The notes: a model not told the origin generated them from the letters alone. Positions 1 through 6,576 are shown, counted from the stretch's first letter. The stretch is DNA of 7,014 nucleotides from Haloquadratum sp. J07HQX50 (GCA_000416005.1 KE356563.1:1069742-1076755), one strand, 5' to 3'. Translations and numbers: made by a program.

Positions 1-53
1 TATACGACAGCCTAAGCAGGGTCTTTACTTTCACTGATGAGAAAGATAGAGAT

Positions 54-587
54 ATGAGTTCTCCGCGTGTTCCCGATGGTGGTGGTGACCGGTTAAAATT
101 ACCATGTGGAAAGAGTCGCTCAGTTCGGTCGTTTGATCTTGGAATGCGCGAATATGAATGTGAATGTGGTACGACACACGGTGTGGTAATGGATGTTCAT
201 CCAGCAAATCGGTTTCTTCCGGAGTTTCTCACTGAGATACTTCAGGAAGCAATCAAAACAACAAGCGATTCAATGCCTGAATTTGGGACCGCACATCTAA
301 TGGGAATGGTTCTTGAAGAATTCCCACAACAGGTCGCCACGCGGGACGTAAGCGAAGATGGAGAGGTTGGGACAGGCATCATCTGGGTGACAGAATTTGA
401 CGCTCGTCGACTTCATGAAATAATTGTTGAGCTCGTTGTTGAACTCATGGAACACGCAATGAGTCATGCTGATGATAATGCGATAACCTCCGAATTTGAA
501 CAGCAGATGCTGAAATTCGACACTGCTCAATTCGTTGATCAGTATAGAGAACAACGTGATCTTTCAGCTGCCGATGTCGGGTATTAA
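54..587 (+). CDS. Conserved haloarchaeal DUF5815-type protein
   Basis: A 177-residue acidic, soluble protein that resembles the DUF5815 family, which I recall from haloarchaea next to carB; its function is not known. What is visible is an N-terminal Cys/His cluster (C18, C36, C38, H42, with CECG at 36-39), consistent with a small zinc-binding module. A mostly helical body follows, with a conserved-looking segment around residues 80-95 (HLMGMVLEEFP) and a helix rich in E, L and V around 115-135. There is no signal peptide or membrane segment. The ATG at 54 fits the family N-terminus and has no clear Shine-Dalgarno. A TTTACTTT-like stretch about 27 bases upstream would suit a leaderless transcript. 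The gene is intact and ends 181 bases before carB, with a T6 run at 649-654 that could end its transcript. The family assignment rests on memory of homologues; the coding call is strong. Confidence 0.85.
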   Translation: MSSPRVPDGGGDRLKLPCGKSRSVRSFDLGMREYECECGTTHGVVMDVHPANRFLPEFLTEILQEAIKTTSDSMPEFGTAHLMGMVLEEFPQQVATRDVSEDGEVGTGIIWVTEFDARRLHEIIVELVVELMEHAMSHADDNAITSEFEQQMLKFDTAQFVDQYREQRDLSAADVGY

Positions 588-768
588 CTCTCCTTGTCCC
601 TCGTTCGTTCTGAATGTGATTGACCACTCACCGTATGGATATATGATATTTTTTGAGCCAGAAGGGGGTGAATTTCACGATATTTCAAAACTTCGAAATT
701 CGTAATCACACTTCGTTTCTCGTAGTGTTTCGCCGGGCTTATGACGATGTGCGAATTCACCTGCAGTG

Positions 769-2523
769 ATGACTGAAGAGGATACCCTCCTCGGATCGGA
801 GAATCGGACAATTTTGTTAATCGGCAGTGGCCCGATTCAAATCGGACAAGCAGCAGAGTTCGACTACTCAGGCGCACAGGCATGTCGGGCGCTCCAAGAA
901 GAGGGTGCGCGGGTGGTCCTCGTCAACTCAAACCCAGCAACGATCATGACTGATCCGGAGATGGCCGATAAGGTATATATCGAGCCAATCACAACCGATG
1001 CGATCAGCGAAATTATCAAAAAAGAGAATCCTGATGGCGTTATCGCAGGTCTTGGTGGACAGACAGGGCTGAACGTGACCGCTGAACTCGCTGAGGAGGG
1101 CGTATTAGATGCTTTCAATGTCAATGTGATGGGAACGCCATTGGAAACGATATACGCCACAGAGGACCGAGATCTGTTCCGACAGCGGATGGAACAAATT
1201 GGTCAACCTGTTCCACGCTCAACGACAATTTCGCTTGACTCAGAGGAGACAGTAGCGAGGCTCACTGAGGATGACCTTGAGACACGCGTCAAGAGAGCCG
1301 TCGAAGTTGTCGGTGGATTGCCAGTCATTGCACGGACGACTTACACATTAGGAGGGTCGGGGTCTGGAGTCGTTGACGAAATGAACGAGCTTATCGGGCG
1401 AGTTCGCAAAGGGCTGCGTCTTTCGCGTAATAGCGAGGTATTAATCACCGAATCAATCGCTGGGTGGGTTGAATTAGAGTATGAGGTAATGCGTGATGCA
1501 GACGACTCGACAATCATCATCTGCAATATGGAAAATATCGATCCGATGGGAATTCACACTGGTGAATCCATCGTGGTGACGCCCTCACAGGTAATCCCTG
1601 ATGAGGGACATCAAGAGATGCGTGATGCGGCTTTAGAAGTCATTCGGGAGCTGGGGATTCAAGGTGGTTGTAACATTCAGTTCGCCTGGCATGATGACGG
1701 AACCCCTGGTGGAGAGTACCGTGTGGTGGAGGTGAACCCCCGAGTGTCGCGGTCGTCTGCGCTTGCATCAAAGGCGACCGGCTATCCAATTGCGAGAGTA
1801 ACAGCCAAGGTGGCACTTGGGAAGCGACTTCACGAGATCAAAAATGAAATTACAGGCGAGACGACAGCCGCTTTTGAACCGGCAATTGATTACATCGTCA
1901 CCAAAATCCCACGCTGGCCAATAGATAAGTTCCGGGATGTAGAGTTCAAGCTATCGACAGCGATGAAATCCACAGGAGAAGCGATGGCAATTGGTCGCAC
2001 CTTTGAGGAATCGCTATTGAAGTCAATTCGCTCAACAGAGTACGAACCAGCGGTGGAATGGGAGACCGTCGACAACACGACGCTCGAACAGCAGTATCTT
2101 ATCCGACCATCACCAGACCGAACATTCGCGATCTTTGAAGCTTTCCAGCGTGGGTATGATGTCACAGAGGTCAAGCAATTGACTGGAATCAAGCCATGGT
2201 ATCTCAAACGTTACAGACGGGTGGCTACTGCAAAGTCTGAGACAGCCGAGACATCGCCCGCACAGGCGGCGACAGCTGGTATGACAAATATGGAGATTGC
2301 TGAGATGACCAATCAAACACTCGGCCAGATCGAAACTGTCGTTCCTGGCCGAACGTATAAACAGGTGGATACATGTGCGGGGGAATTCGCCGCACAGACA
2401 CCCTATTATTATTCATCCCGAAAGCCCGAATTTTATTCTGGCCTTACAAGGCGATGCAGCAGCAGTGAGTTGCGGGTCGACCGAGATATGAAAGTGTGTC
2501 GTAGTCGGAGGAGGTCCGATTAG
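769..2523 (+). CDS. carB: Carbamoyl-phosphate synthase large subunit, N-terminal half (frameshifted)
   Basis: This is the first part of CarB, the ATP-grasp subunit that makes carbamoyl phosphate from bicarbonate, glutamine-derived ammonia and two ATP for pyrimidine and arginine synthesis. Near the N-terminus is the pre-ATP-grasp motif GSGPIQIGQAAEFDYSG. An ATP-binding loop TLGGSGSG follows around residue 195, then MGIHTGES around 260 and the Mg/ATP signature EVNPRVSRSSALASKATG around 320-338. The oligomerisation-type linker runs to KQVDTCAGEFAAQTPYYYS around 545. Up to about base 2440 it aligns well with E. coli CarB. After KPEFYSG the frame slips: residues from about 558 mix wrong-frame and correct-frame stretches, and the ORF ends early at 2521-2523. 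I prefer the ATG at 769 over the GTG at 766 because MTEEDT matches haloarchaeal CarB starts. The partner carA is not in the window. The family call is very secure; whether the break is biological is not. Confidence 0.93.
   Translation: MTEEDTLLGSENRTILLIGSGPIQIGQAAEFDYSGAQACRALQEEGARVVLVNSNPATIMTDPEMADKVYIEPITTDAISEIIKKENPDGVIAGLGGQTGLNVTAELAEEGVLDAFNVNVMGTPLETIYATEDRDLFRQRMEQIGQPVPRSTTISLDSEETVARLTEDDLETRVKRAVEVVGGLPVIARTTYTLGGSGSGVVDEMNELIGRVRKGLRLSRNSEVLITESIAGWVELEYEVMRDADDSTIIICNMENIDPMGIHTGESIVVTPSQVIPDEGHQEMRDAALEVIRELGIQGGCNIQFAWHDDGTPGGEYRVVEVNPRVSRSSALASKATGYPIARVTAKVALGKRLHEIKNEITGETTAAFEPAIDYIVTKIPRWPIDKFRDVEFKLSTAMKSTGEAMAIGRTFEESLLKSIRSTEYEPAVEWETVDNTTLEQQYLIRPSPDRTFAIFEAFQRGYDVTEVKQLTGIKPWYLKRYRRVATAKSETAETSPAQAATAGMTNMEIAEMTNQTLGQIETVVPGRTYKQVDTCAGEFAAQTPYYYSSRKPEFYSGLTRRCSSSELRVDRDMKVCRSRRRSD
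2442..2498 (+). other. carB: Cluster of frame breaks at the carB mid-gene linker
   Basis: The homologous reading moves from frame 1 to frame 2 near 2442, back to frame 1 near 2465, and to frame 2 again near 2491-2498. In frame 2, bases 2446-2464 give QGDAAA. In frame 1, bases 2467-2490 give ELRVDRDM. From 2498 frame 2 gives VVVGGGPIRIGQG. Together these restore the haloarchaeal linker order, roughly GPLQGDAAAGELRVDRDMKSVVVVGGGP. Five single missing bases explain everything, each in a short run: CC and TT at 2442-2445, G at 2465, AAA at 2491-2493 and G at 2498. With five bases added, 769-3985 becomes 1074 codons including the stop, close to the 1073 residues of E. coli CarB. That pattern favours homopolymer-length errors in one poor stretch of sequence, but real decay cannot be excluded. 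Confidence 0.8.
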
Positions 2524-2584
2524 AATCGGACAGGGCGTTGAGTTTGATTATTGTGCGGTTCACGCCGTCCGAGCACTCCGTGAG

Positions 2585-3985
2585 ATGGGCATTGACGCGC
2601 ATGTCGTCAACAATAATCCCGAGACAGTTTCGACAGACTATGACACCTCTGATGGCCTGTTTTTCGAACCAATCACTGCAGAGGAGGTAGCTGATGTCGT
2701 TGAGGCGACAGATGCCGACGGAGTGATGGTTCAGTTTGGTGGGCAGACGTCTGTGAATATTGGTCATCCGTTACAATCAGAAATCAATCGCCGAGGTCTC
2801 GACTGTCAGATTATGGGAACCAGTGTTGATGCTATCGATTTAGCTGAGGACCGAGATCGGTTCAATCGACTCATGGATTCACTGGATATTACTCAGCCCT
2901 GCGGTGGATCTGCGACCAGTCAAGAGGAGGCACTTGGGCTGGCGAATGAGTTAGGCTATCCTGTGCTGGTTCGGCCCTCTTATGTACTCGGGGGAAGGGC
3001 AATGGACGTAGTCGAGTCCGACGCCGAATTGATTGAGTATCTAAAAGAGGCTGTCCGTGTCTCCCCAGAGAAACCAATTCTTATTGATGAATTCCTGGCT
3101 GATGCGATTGAACTCGATGTTGATGCCGTCTCAGACGGCACAGATACACTCATAGGAGGTATCATGGAACACGTCGAAAGCGCAGGTGTTCACTCTGGAG
3201 ACTCAGCGTGTATGATACCACCGCGGTCACTCGACCCTAAAACCGCTAAACGTGTTCGTGAAGTAACCGAGAAGATTGCAGAAGGACTCAATACGGTTGG
3301 ATTGATGAACGTTCAGTTGGCGGTGAAACAGGGAGACGTATACGTCTTAGAGGCGAATCCGCGGTCATCACGAACCGTTCCATACGTTTCAAAAGCAACT
3401 GACGTTCCAATCGCAAAGATTGCAGCAAAGGTAATCGCTGGGTCTTCGATTGAAGAGTTAGGTGTGACAGAGAGTATTCCTGAGAGCGTTAGCGTCAAGG
3501 AGGTTGTCCTCCCCTTCGATCGTTTGCCAGGGTCAGATCCACGTCTTGGTCCTGAGATGAAGTCGACTGGTGAAGTGATGGGTACGGCCGAAACGTTTGC
3601 AAAGGCGTATGATAAGGCACAAGATTCGATTGGAAAGCCAATTCCAGCGGAAGGGACTGCTTGGATTGACTTCTCTGATGAAGAGTTTCCAACTGCAGAG
3701 AGTCATGATTCAACACTGCTGTACGAAGGGTATGAGCAGTATTTTGATATGGTGGAATATAATTCACAGGAGTCGCTACACAATTCTCTCAGACAAGGTC
3801 AGATCGATTTTGTCGTTTCTCGTGATCGTGATACGCTTGAGGTATGCGTTGAAGAAGAGATTACGTATTTTTCAACAACAGCTTCAGCCTTTGCTGCACT
3901 GGAAGCACTGGACGCGAAAGAGGGTCCAATTGACGTAGCGCCGATATCCTCTCGTCAGAAAACAAACATCAATTGGGGGGCGTGA
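2585..3985 (+). CDS. carB: Carbamoyl-phosphate synthase large subunit, C-terminal half (frameshifted)
   Basis: This is the second synthetase half of CarB, which phosphorylates carbamate to carbamoyl phosphate, plus the C-terminal MGS-like regulatory domain. Homology in this frame begins upstream of the first ATG, at about 2498 (VVVGGGPIRIGQGVEFDYC), directly after a stop at 2489-2491. 2585 is only the first available ATG, and there is no in-frame ATG, GTG or TTG before it. Visible signatures include NNNPETVSTDYDTSDGLFFEP, MVQFGGQT, RPSYVLGGRAM, IGGIMEHVESAGVHSGDSA and the metal/ATP motif EANPRSSRTVPYVSKATDVP. The last 120 or so residues form a diverged MGS-like domain with DFVVSRDRDTLEVCVEEEITYFST. 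If translated from 2585 it would lack the first strand and GGGPIRIGQ loop of its pre-ATP-grasp fold, so it is unlikely to work alone. It is best read as the continuation of the gene starting at 769. Confidence 0.93.
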   Translation: MGIDAHVVNNNPETVSTDYDTSDGLFFEPITAEEVADVVEATDADGVMVQFGGQTSVNIGHPLQSEINRRGLDCQIMGTSVDAIDLAEDRDRFNRLMDSLDITQPCGGSATSQEEALGLANELGYPVLVRPSYVLGGRAMDVVESDAELIEYLKEAVRVSPEKPILIDEFLADAIELDVDAVSDGTDTLIGGIMEHVESAGVHSGDSACMIPPRSLDPKTAKRVREVTEKIAEGLNTVGLMNVQLAVKQGDVYVLEANPRSSRTVPYVSKATDVPIAKIAAKVIAGSSIEELGVTESIPESVSVKEVVLPFDRLPGSDPRLGPEMKSTGEVMGTAETFAKAYDKAQDSIGKPIPAEGTAWIDFSDEEFPTAESHDSTLLYEGYEQYFDMVEYNSQESLHNSLRQGQIDFVVSRDRDTLEVCVEEEITYFSTTASAFAALEALDAKEGPIDVAPISSRQKTNINWGA

Positions 3986-4090
3986 CATCGTTCTCAAACG
4001 AAACGACGAGACTTCCTGTCACACAGAATAGGTATGTGACAGTATTGACCTCTTCGTACCCCTGAGGCGGTGGGATTCCCCGAAGAAGAG

Positions 4091-4445
4091 TTTAACACTG
4101 CATGTTTCCTCGGCCCTCAGGCAGGCTTTCGCGTTGGGCGTCCAAGAGATGTCGTCCAATGATGACCCCGAATGTGTGTCCCAGCGCGAACAGCCCGGCC
4201 AGACGGGCTTTCATATCTCCATCCACCCGCACCAGGCATTTCGACAGGATAGAATATGATACAATCGGGTATTCAGCCGACTGGGGACCACTGCGTCTGA
4301 CCAGTTGGATCGGAATGTGGTGCAATGTTGCTCTGGCTTTCTTACCCGGCCGTGGACGCGAAACATCCGTCGAGGCCGAAAACCCCGTAACCGGGCCAGG
4401 CCCGGGAAATATAGTCATCCCATAGAACAAGAAATATTCAATCAA
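4091..4445. other. Unassigned GC-richer block, no convincing gene
   Basis: This stretch is richer in G+C than its surroundings. It carries overlapping open frames on both strands (117 codons on minus, 107 on plus), but neither translation resembles a family I recognise and both are rich in Arg, Pro and Gly like shadow frames. It contains several inverted repeats: AGCCCG/CGGGCT at 4192-4209, CCGGGCC/GGCCCGG around 4398, and nested stems at 4347-4378. In the inner stem the minus-strand RNA keeps a G-U pair (GGAUG with CGUCC) where the plus strand would have a C-A mismatch, which slightly favours a structured transcript read leftward. It could be a non-coding RNA, a relic of an inserted element, or a poorly conserved gene. 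I could not match it to RNase P RNA or SRP RNA by their conserved core motifs. Confidence 0.4.
4391..4405. repeat. Perfect GC-rich inverted repeat
   Basis: CCGGGCC and GGCCCGG flank a single A, giving a 15-base near-palindrome followed directly by a further CCCGGG. With only one base between the arms it would fold as a shorter stem, or serve as a two-fold symmetric protein site. It lies at the edge of the unassigned GC-richer block. Confidence 0.6.
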
Positions 4446-4460
4446 CGGCTTGAACTCAAA

Positions 4461-4524
4461 CTCTCAGTCGGCTATTGAGAGATAGCTGGTCTCCCACAGT
4501 GCCGGCCTCAACGGCTCAAGCCGG
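4461..4524. repeat. Two adjacent hairpins
   Basis: CTCTCA (4461-4466) pairs with TGAGAG (4476-4481) across a 9-base loop. CCGGC (4502-4506) pairs with GCCGG (4520-4524). The 9-mer TCAACGGCT inside the second loop (4508-4516) also occurs at 4442-4450. They sit just before the tnpB-like relic and may be part of the same element or of a transcript from it. Confidence 0.45.
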
Positions 4525-4715
4525 TTGGTTTTTATTTCGCTACCGCTGTACCACCGCTATAACTCACCGTGAGGACAGCGTCGCGACGTAGATAACGCTC
4601 ATGTCGTTTCGAGTGCAAACCCTCTGTTAGTGTTCACGGGGCTATATTTCGTGAGCTAACCAGAGCCGTTGGTTCCGGTGACAACAACTAACTGGTATTC
4701 TGCATGCGTTAGAAG

Positions 4716-4735
4716 CCCCGCTGCTTAGAACGGAG
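4716..4735 (+). repeat. Decayed right-end hairpin of the putative IS element
   Basis: CCCCGCT (4716-4722) faces AACGGAG (4729-4735) across a 6-base loop. A perfect partner would be AGCGGGG, so two G-to-A changes have weakened it. The AGAAGCCCCG start and GAAGATGTCA continuation resemble the terminal stem of haloarchaeal IS200/IS605 elements. Confidence 0.4.
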
Positions 4736-4806
4736 AAGATGTCAGTTCAATCAACAGGTGTGGATGTGTGTTCTACTCGGTGTAAAACATGGTCTTGTAA
4801 TTCAGC

Positions 4807-4843
4807 GCATATGTATATATAGATATATGACTGCATATGTATA
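4807..4843. repeat. AT-rich direct repeat GCATATGTATA
   Basis: The 11-mer GCATATGTATA occurs at 4807-4817 and again at 4833-4843, 26 bases apart start to start. The DNA between (TATAGATATATG) is itself nearly palindromic. The pair lies about 190 bases upstream of the AbrB-PhoU gene. It could be an operator pair, a promoter for an unseen transcript, or chance in AT-rich DNA. Confidence 0.5.
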
Positions 4844-4976
4844 ACACATGAGTTCAGCAAATACATTCAAAAGCTGATTTATGAGCGAGATCTACTGAAT
4901 CAGAAAACGAGCGCATGAACGGCATATATTATGATACATTTACTCATGAGAGTTACACAGGAAGATTGGGCATCGG

Positions 4977-5004
4977 TTATCTATATAGTTATGAATATTT
5001 TTAT
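4977..5004 (+). promoter_or_regulatory. Candidate promoter of the AbrB-PhoU gene
   Basis: Two TATA-like elements precede the start codon at 5029. TTATCTATATAG at 4977-4988 would place transcription near 5010 with a short leader. TTTTTATG at 4997-5004 lies about 27 bases before the ATG and would give a leaderless mRNA. No Shine-Dalgarno is present just before the ATG, which favours the leaderless option. Confidence 0.35.
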
Positions 5005-5028
5005 GACCGAGTGTGATGCAGTTAGTAT

Positions 5029-6030
5029 ATGGTTGAAACCCGGAAGGTGCAGGTCACTGGGGGATCCACATTCACTGTTTCTATCCCAAAGTCATGGGCA
5101 AATGAGAATAATGTGGCCGCAGGAAGTGTGGTTGAGTTTTATCCTGAAGGAGATTCCCTCCTCCTGGCCCCAGCAACGGAGAACGAGCGCACGAAGGGTG
5201 GGTTAGATATCACAGGTTTATCTGGTGAAGAGCTGAAACGAGCAGTGATGGCGATGTATGTCAGTGGATTTGATATCATCTCATTAGAGAGTAATCGTAT
5301 CAGCACTGCACAGCGCCGCACAATCAGAGAAGCTACACAGAGTCTTGTAGGTTTAGAGGTACTTGAAGAGACACGTGATTGTATCGTCGTTCAGGATCTA
5401 TTGGATTCCTCTGAGCTTTCGATTCATAACGCCGTGACGCGAATGCGGCTCATCTCCCTCTCTATGCTCTCGGATGTCGTTGATGCGCTTTCAACGCTCG
5501 ACAAGAACATGGCGAGAGATGTCATACAGCGCGATGATGATGTTGACCGCCTCTGGATGGTAGTTTCCAGGATCTTTAGAGCGACTCTACGGACGCCGAA
5601 AGCTGCTAAGGAACTCGGATTAGAGCGTGAAACCTGTTTTGATTATCAATCCGCAGCGCGACAATTAGAGCGAATTGCAGACCATGCGACGAAGATTGGG
5701 CATCTAACACTGAATTTCGAGCAGTCTGTGCCGACTGATGTGTTTAATTCGCTGAGCGATATTCAGCAAGACTCAGAAGAGATTATCGATGATGCTATGA
5801 ACGCACTATTTACGGCTGACTCACAGGAGGCGACAGACCTCGCAAATGAAACTCGTGAAGCAGTTCATGAAATCGACCAACGCGCTCGAGAAGTCGATAA
5901 CTTACTCAGAGATCTGGACCCGGCCCGTGCACAACTGCTCGGGCTTATCGTTGATTCAATCTCCCGGAGTGCGGATTATGGTGGTAATATAGCCGAAACA
6001 GCATTGCAAAAAGCAACCCCTACCCCGTGA
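5029..6030 (+). CDS. AbrB-PhoU fusion, phosphate uptake regulator family
   Basis: A 333-residue soluble protein. Residues 1-50 form a SpoVT/AbrB-like swapped-hairpin DNA-binding domain (VQVTGGSTFTVSIPKSWA, then AAGSVVEFYPEGDSLLLAP). From about 115 to the end it is helical with two PhoU-like three-helix repeats. The first carries ARQLERIADHATKIG with E214, R215 and D218, and the second carries SISRSADYGGNIAE with R313 and D316; such acidic clusters bind metal in PhoU proteins. Haloarchaea commonly encode this fusion, often with Pst phosphate transporters, and it is taken to tie phosphate status to gene expression. Here no pst gene is visible and the gene has its own promoter region, so its target cannot be read from context. 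The ATG at 5029 begins the conserved MVETRKVQVTGG start. The gene is intact and converges with rps8e. Family call strong, physiological role inferred. Confidence 0.92.
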   Translation: MVETRKVQVTGGSTFTVSIPKSWANENNVAAGSVVEFYPEGDSLLLAPATENERTKGGLDITGLSGEELKRAVMAMYVSGFDIISLESNRISTAQRRTIREATQSLVGLEVLEETRDCIVVQDLLDSSELSIHNAVTRMRLISLSMLSDVVDALSTLDKNMARDVIQRDDDVDRLWMVVSRIFRATLRTPKAAKELGLERETCFDYQSAARQLERIADHATKIGHLTLNFEQSVPTDVFNSLSDIQQDSEEIIDDAMNALFTADSQEATDLANETREAVHEIDQRAREVDNLLRDLDPARAQLLGLIVDSISRSADYGGNIAETALQKATPTP

Positions 6031-6032
6031 CT

Positions 6033-6077
6033 CTCGTGCGCATGGAAAAGATATCTTCTTATCTCTCTCTGCGCGAG
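6033..6077 (+). terminator. Possible hairpin ending the AbrB-PhoU transcript
   Basis: Just after the stop codon, CTC and GCGCA (6033-6042, with a 2-base GT bulge) can pair with TGCGC and GAG (6070-6077), giving eight pairs around a pyrimidine-rich loop. There is no long T run directly after it, so a terminator role is only a possibility. Confidence 0.25.
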
Positions 6078-6123
6078 GGTGATATCTATGACCCTGTGTC
6101 CTGCTTCGAATCACCATACGCGG

Positions 6124-6139
6124 CAGTTCATACGAACTG
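6124..6139. repeat. Perfect 6-bp inverted repeat with 4-base loop
   Basis: CAGTTC and GAACTG flank ATAC in the gap between two convergent genes. It could help end either transcript, or be a small symmetric site. No T run adjoins it on the plus side. Confidence 0.4.
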
Positions 6140-6167
6140 GGCCTTGTTCGAATGATATGTCTAGACG

Positions 6168-6214
6168 AAAAACTATGTAATTGGATTGAGGAAACTAAAT
6201 GAGTTCACTCAATC
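6168..6214 (-). terminator. Likely terminator of rps8e
   Basis: Read on the minus strand, GATTGAG (6214-6208) just before the stop codon can pair with CTCAATC (6190-6184) just after it, a perfect 7-bp stem spanning the stop. Eleven bases on, a run of five T (6172-6168) follows. Archaeal termination depends mainly on U-rich tracts, so the T5 run may be the working part and the stem an aid. Confidence 0.4.
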
Positions 6215-6576
6215 AGAACCGCATTCACCTGGCCGGTCTGGCCGGGACGTGAGGTAACACGGGCATTACCTTCGTTTGTCTCGATAACTGCACCCTTAGT
6301 GATAATATTTCGACGAATGTAGTTAACATTCGCTGGGTTTTCGATAACATTCTGAATAGTCGCAGACGTCGTCGTCTCACCGTCGGATATCTGAGCTTCA
6401 TTGGTGGAGAGCGCGCGAACTTTTTTTTCATTTCCCATCGAATCAATTATCTGGAATTTTGGCTCGCCAACCGTCGTTTCTGCTGGTTCGCGTCCTAATT
6501 GGTGTCGTTTCTTTTTGCTCGAACGGTGTAACCTGCCTCCAGTTCGCTTCCGAGTTGAGCGTCCTTGGTCCTTCAT
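6205..6576 (-). CDS. rps8e: 30S ribosomal protein S8e
   Basis: A 123-residue protein of the archaeal/eukaryotic S8e family, a structural part of the small ribosomal subunit with no counterpart in bacteria. The start MKDQGRSTRKRTGGRL is the family signature, followed by a Lys/Arg-rich rRNA-binding stretch (SSKKKRHQLGREPAETTVG) at about 19-37. Later come NPANVNYIRRNIITKGAVIET and the C-terminal RVTSRPGQTGQVNAVL motif. The length is normal for archaea and the frame is intact. There is no Shine-Dalgarno before the ATG at 6576-6574, so translation is probably leaderless. It is a single-gene unit on the minus strand, divergent from the DUF2240-type gene and convergent with the AbrB-PhoU gene. Identification is very secure. 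Confidence 0.97.
   Translation of the reverse strand: MKDQGRSTRKRTGGRLHRSSKKKRHQLGREPAETTVGEPKFQIIDSMGNEKKVRALSTNEAQISDGETTTSATIQNVIENPANVNYIRRNIITKGAVIETNEGNARVTSRPGQTGQVNAVLIE

Larger units (their letters stand above)
4450..4745 (+). mobile_element. Probable decayed 3' end of an IS200/IS605-type tnpB element
   Basis: No open frame survives, but pieces read like the C-terminal zinc-ribbon and RuvC end of haloarchaeal TnpB once indels are allowed. Around 4525-4540 there is a stretch like DRFFISS. Around 4549-4563 CHRYNS-like codons appear, then GTGAGGACA (VRT) near 4569 and CGCGACGTAGATAACGCT (RDVDNA) near 4582, in the order expected for CGHRYNSLP..VRTW..C..C...HDRDVNAA. Near 4705-4726 the frame reads SACVRSPAA-stop, similar to the EAGSP/VGSP tails of these proteins. 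A decayed hairpin follows at 4716-4735 and then GAAGATGTCA, a layout typical of the right end of haloarchaeal IS605-family elements. The stop codons and small deletions show it is dead. The left boundary is unknown and may lie inside the GC-richer block. The call is from memory of family features and is only moderately secure. Confidence 0.35.

Noticed and set aside
3597..3938. 113-codon frame inside the CarB C-terminal half
   Set aside because: Out-of-frame shadow of the conserved CarB sequence.
4048..4090. TCTTCG/CGAAGA inverted repeat as the carB terminator
   Set aside because: The 6-bp arms are 25 bases apart and no T run follows, so evidence for termination is too weak.
4102..4425. Plus-strand 107-codon frame in the gap
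   Set aside because: Arg/Pro-rich translation with no recognisable family, overlapped on the other strand by an equally open frame; likely chance in GC-richer DNA.
4092..4445. Minus-strand 117-codon frame in the gap
   Set aside because: No family recognised and no convincing promoter or start context; kept only as part of the unassigned block.
4931..5206. 91-codon plus-strand frame overlapping the AbrB-PhoU start
   Set aside because: Covers the promoter region and reads the real gene out of frame; no family features.
6090..6160. Possible tRNA, because of TTCGAAT sequences resembling a T-loop
   Set aside because: No acceptor stem, D arm or anticodon arm could be folded around either copy.
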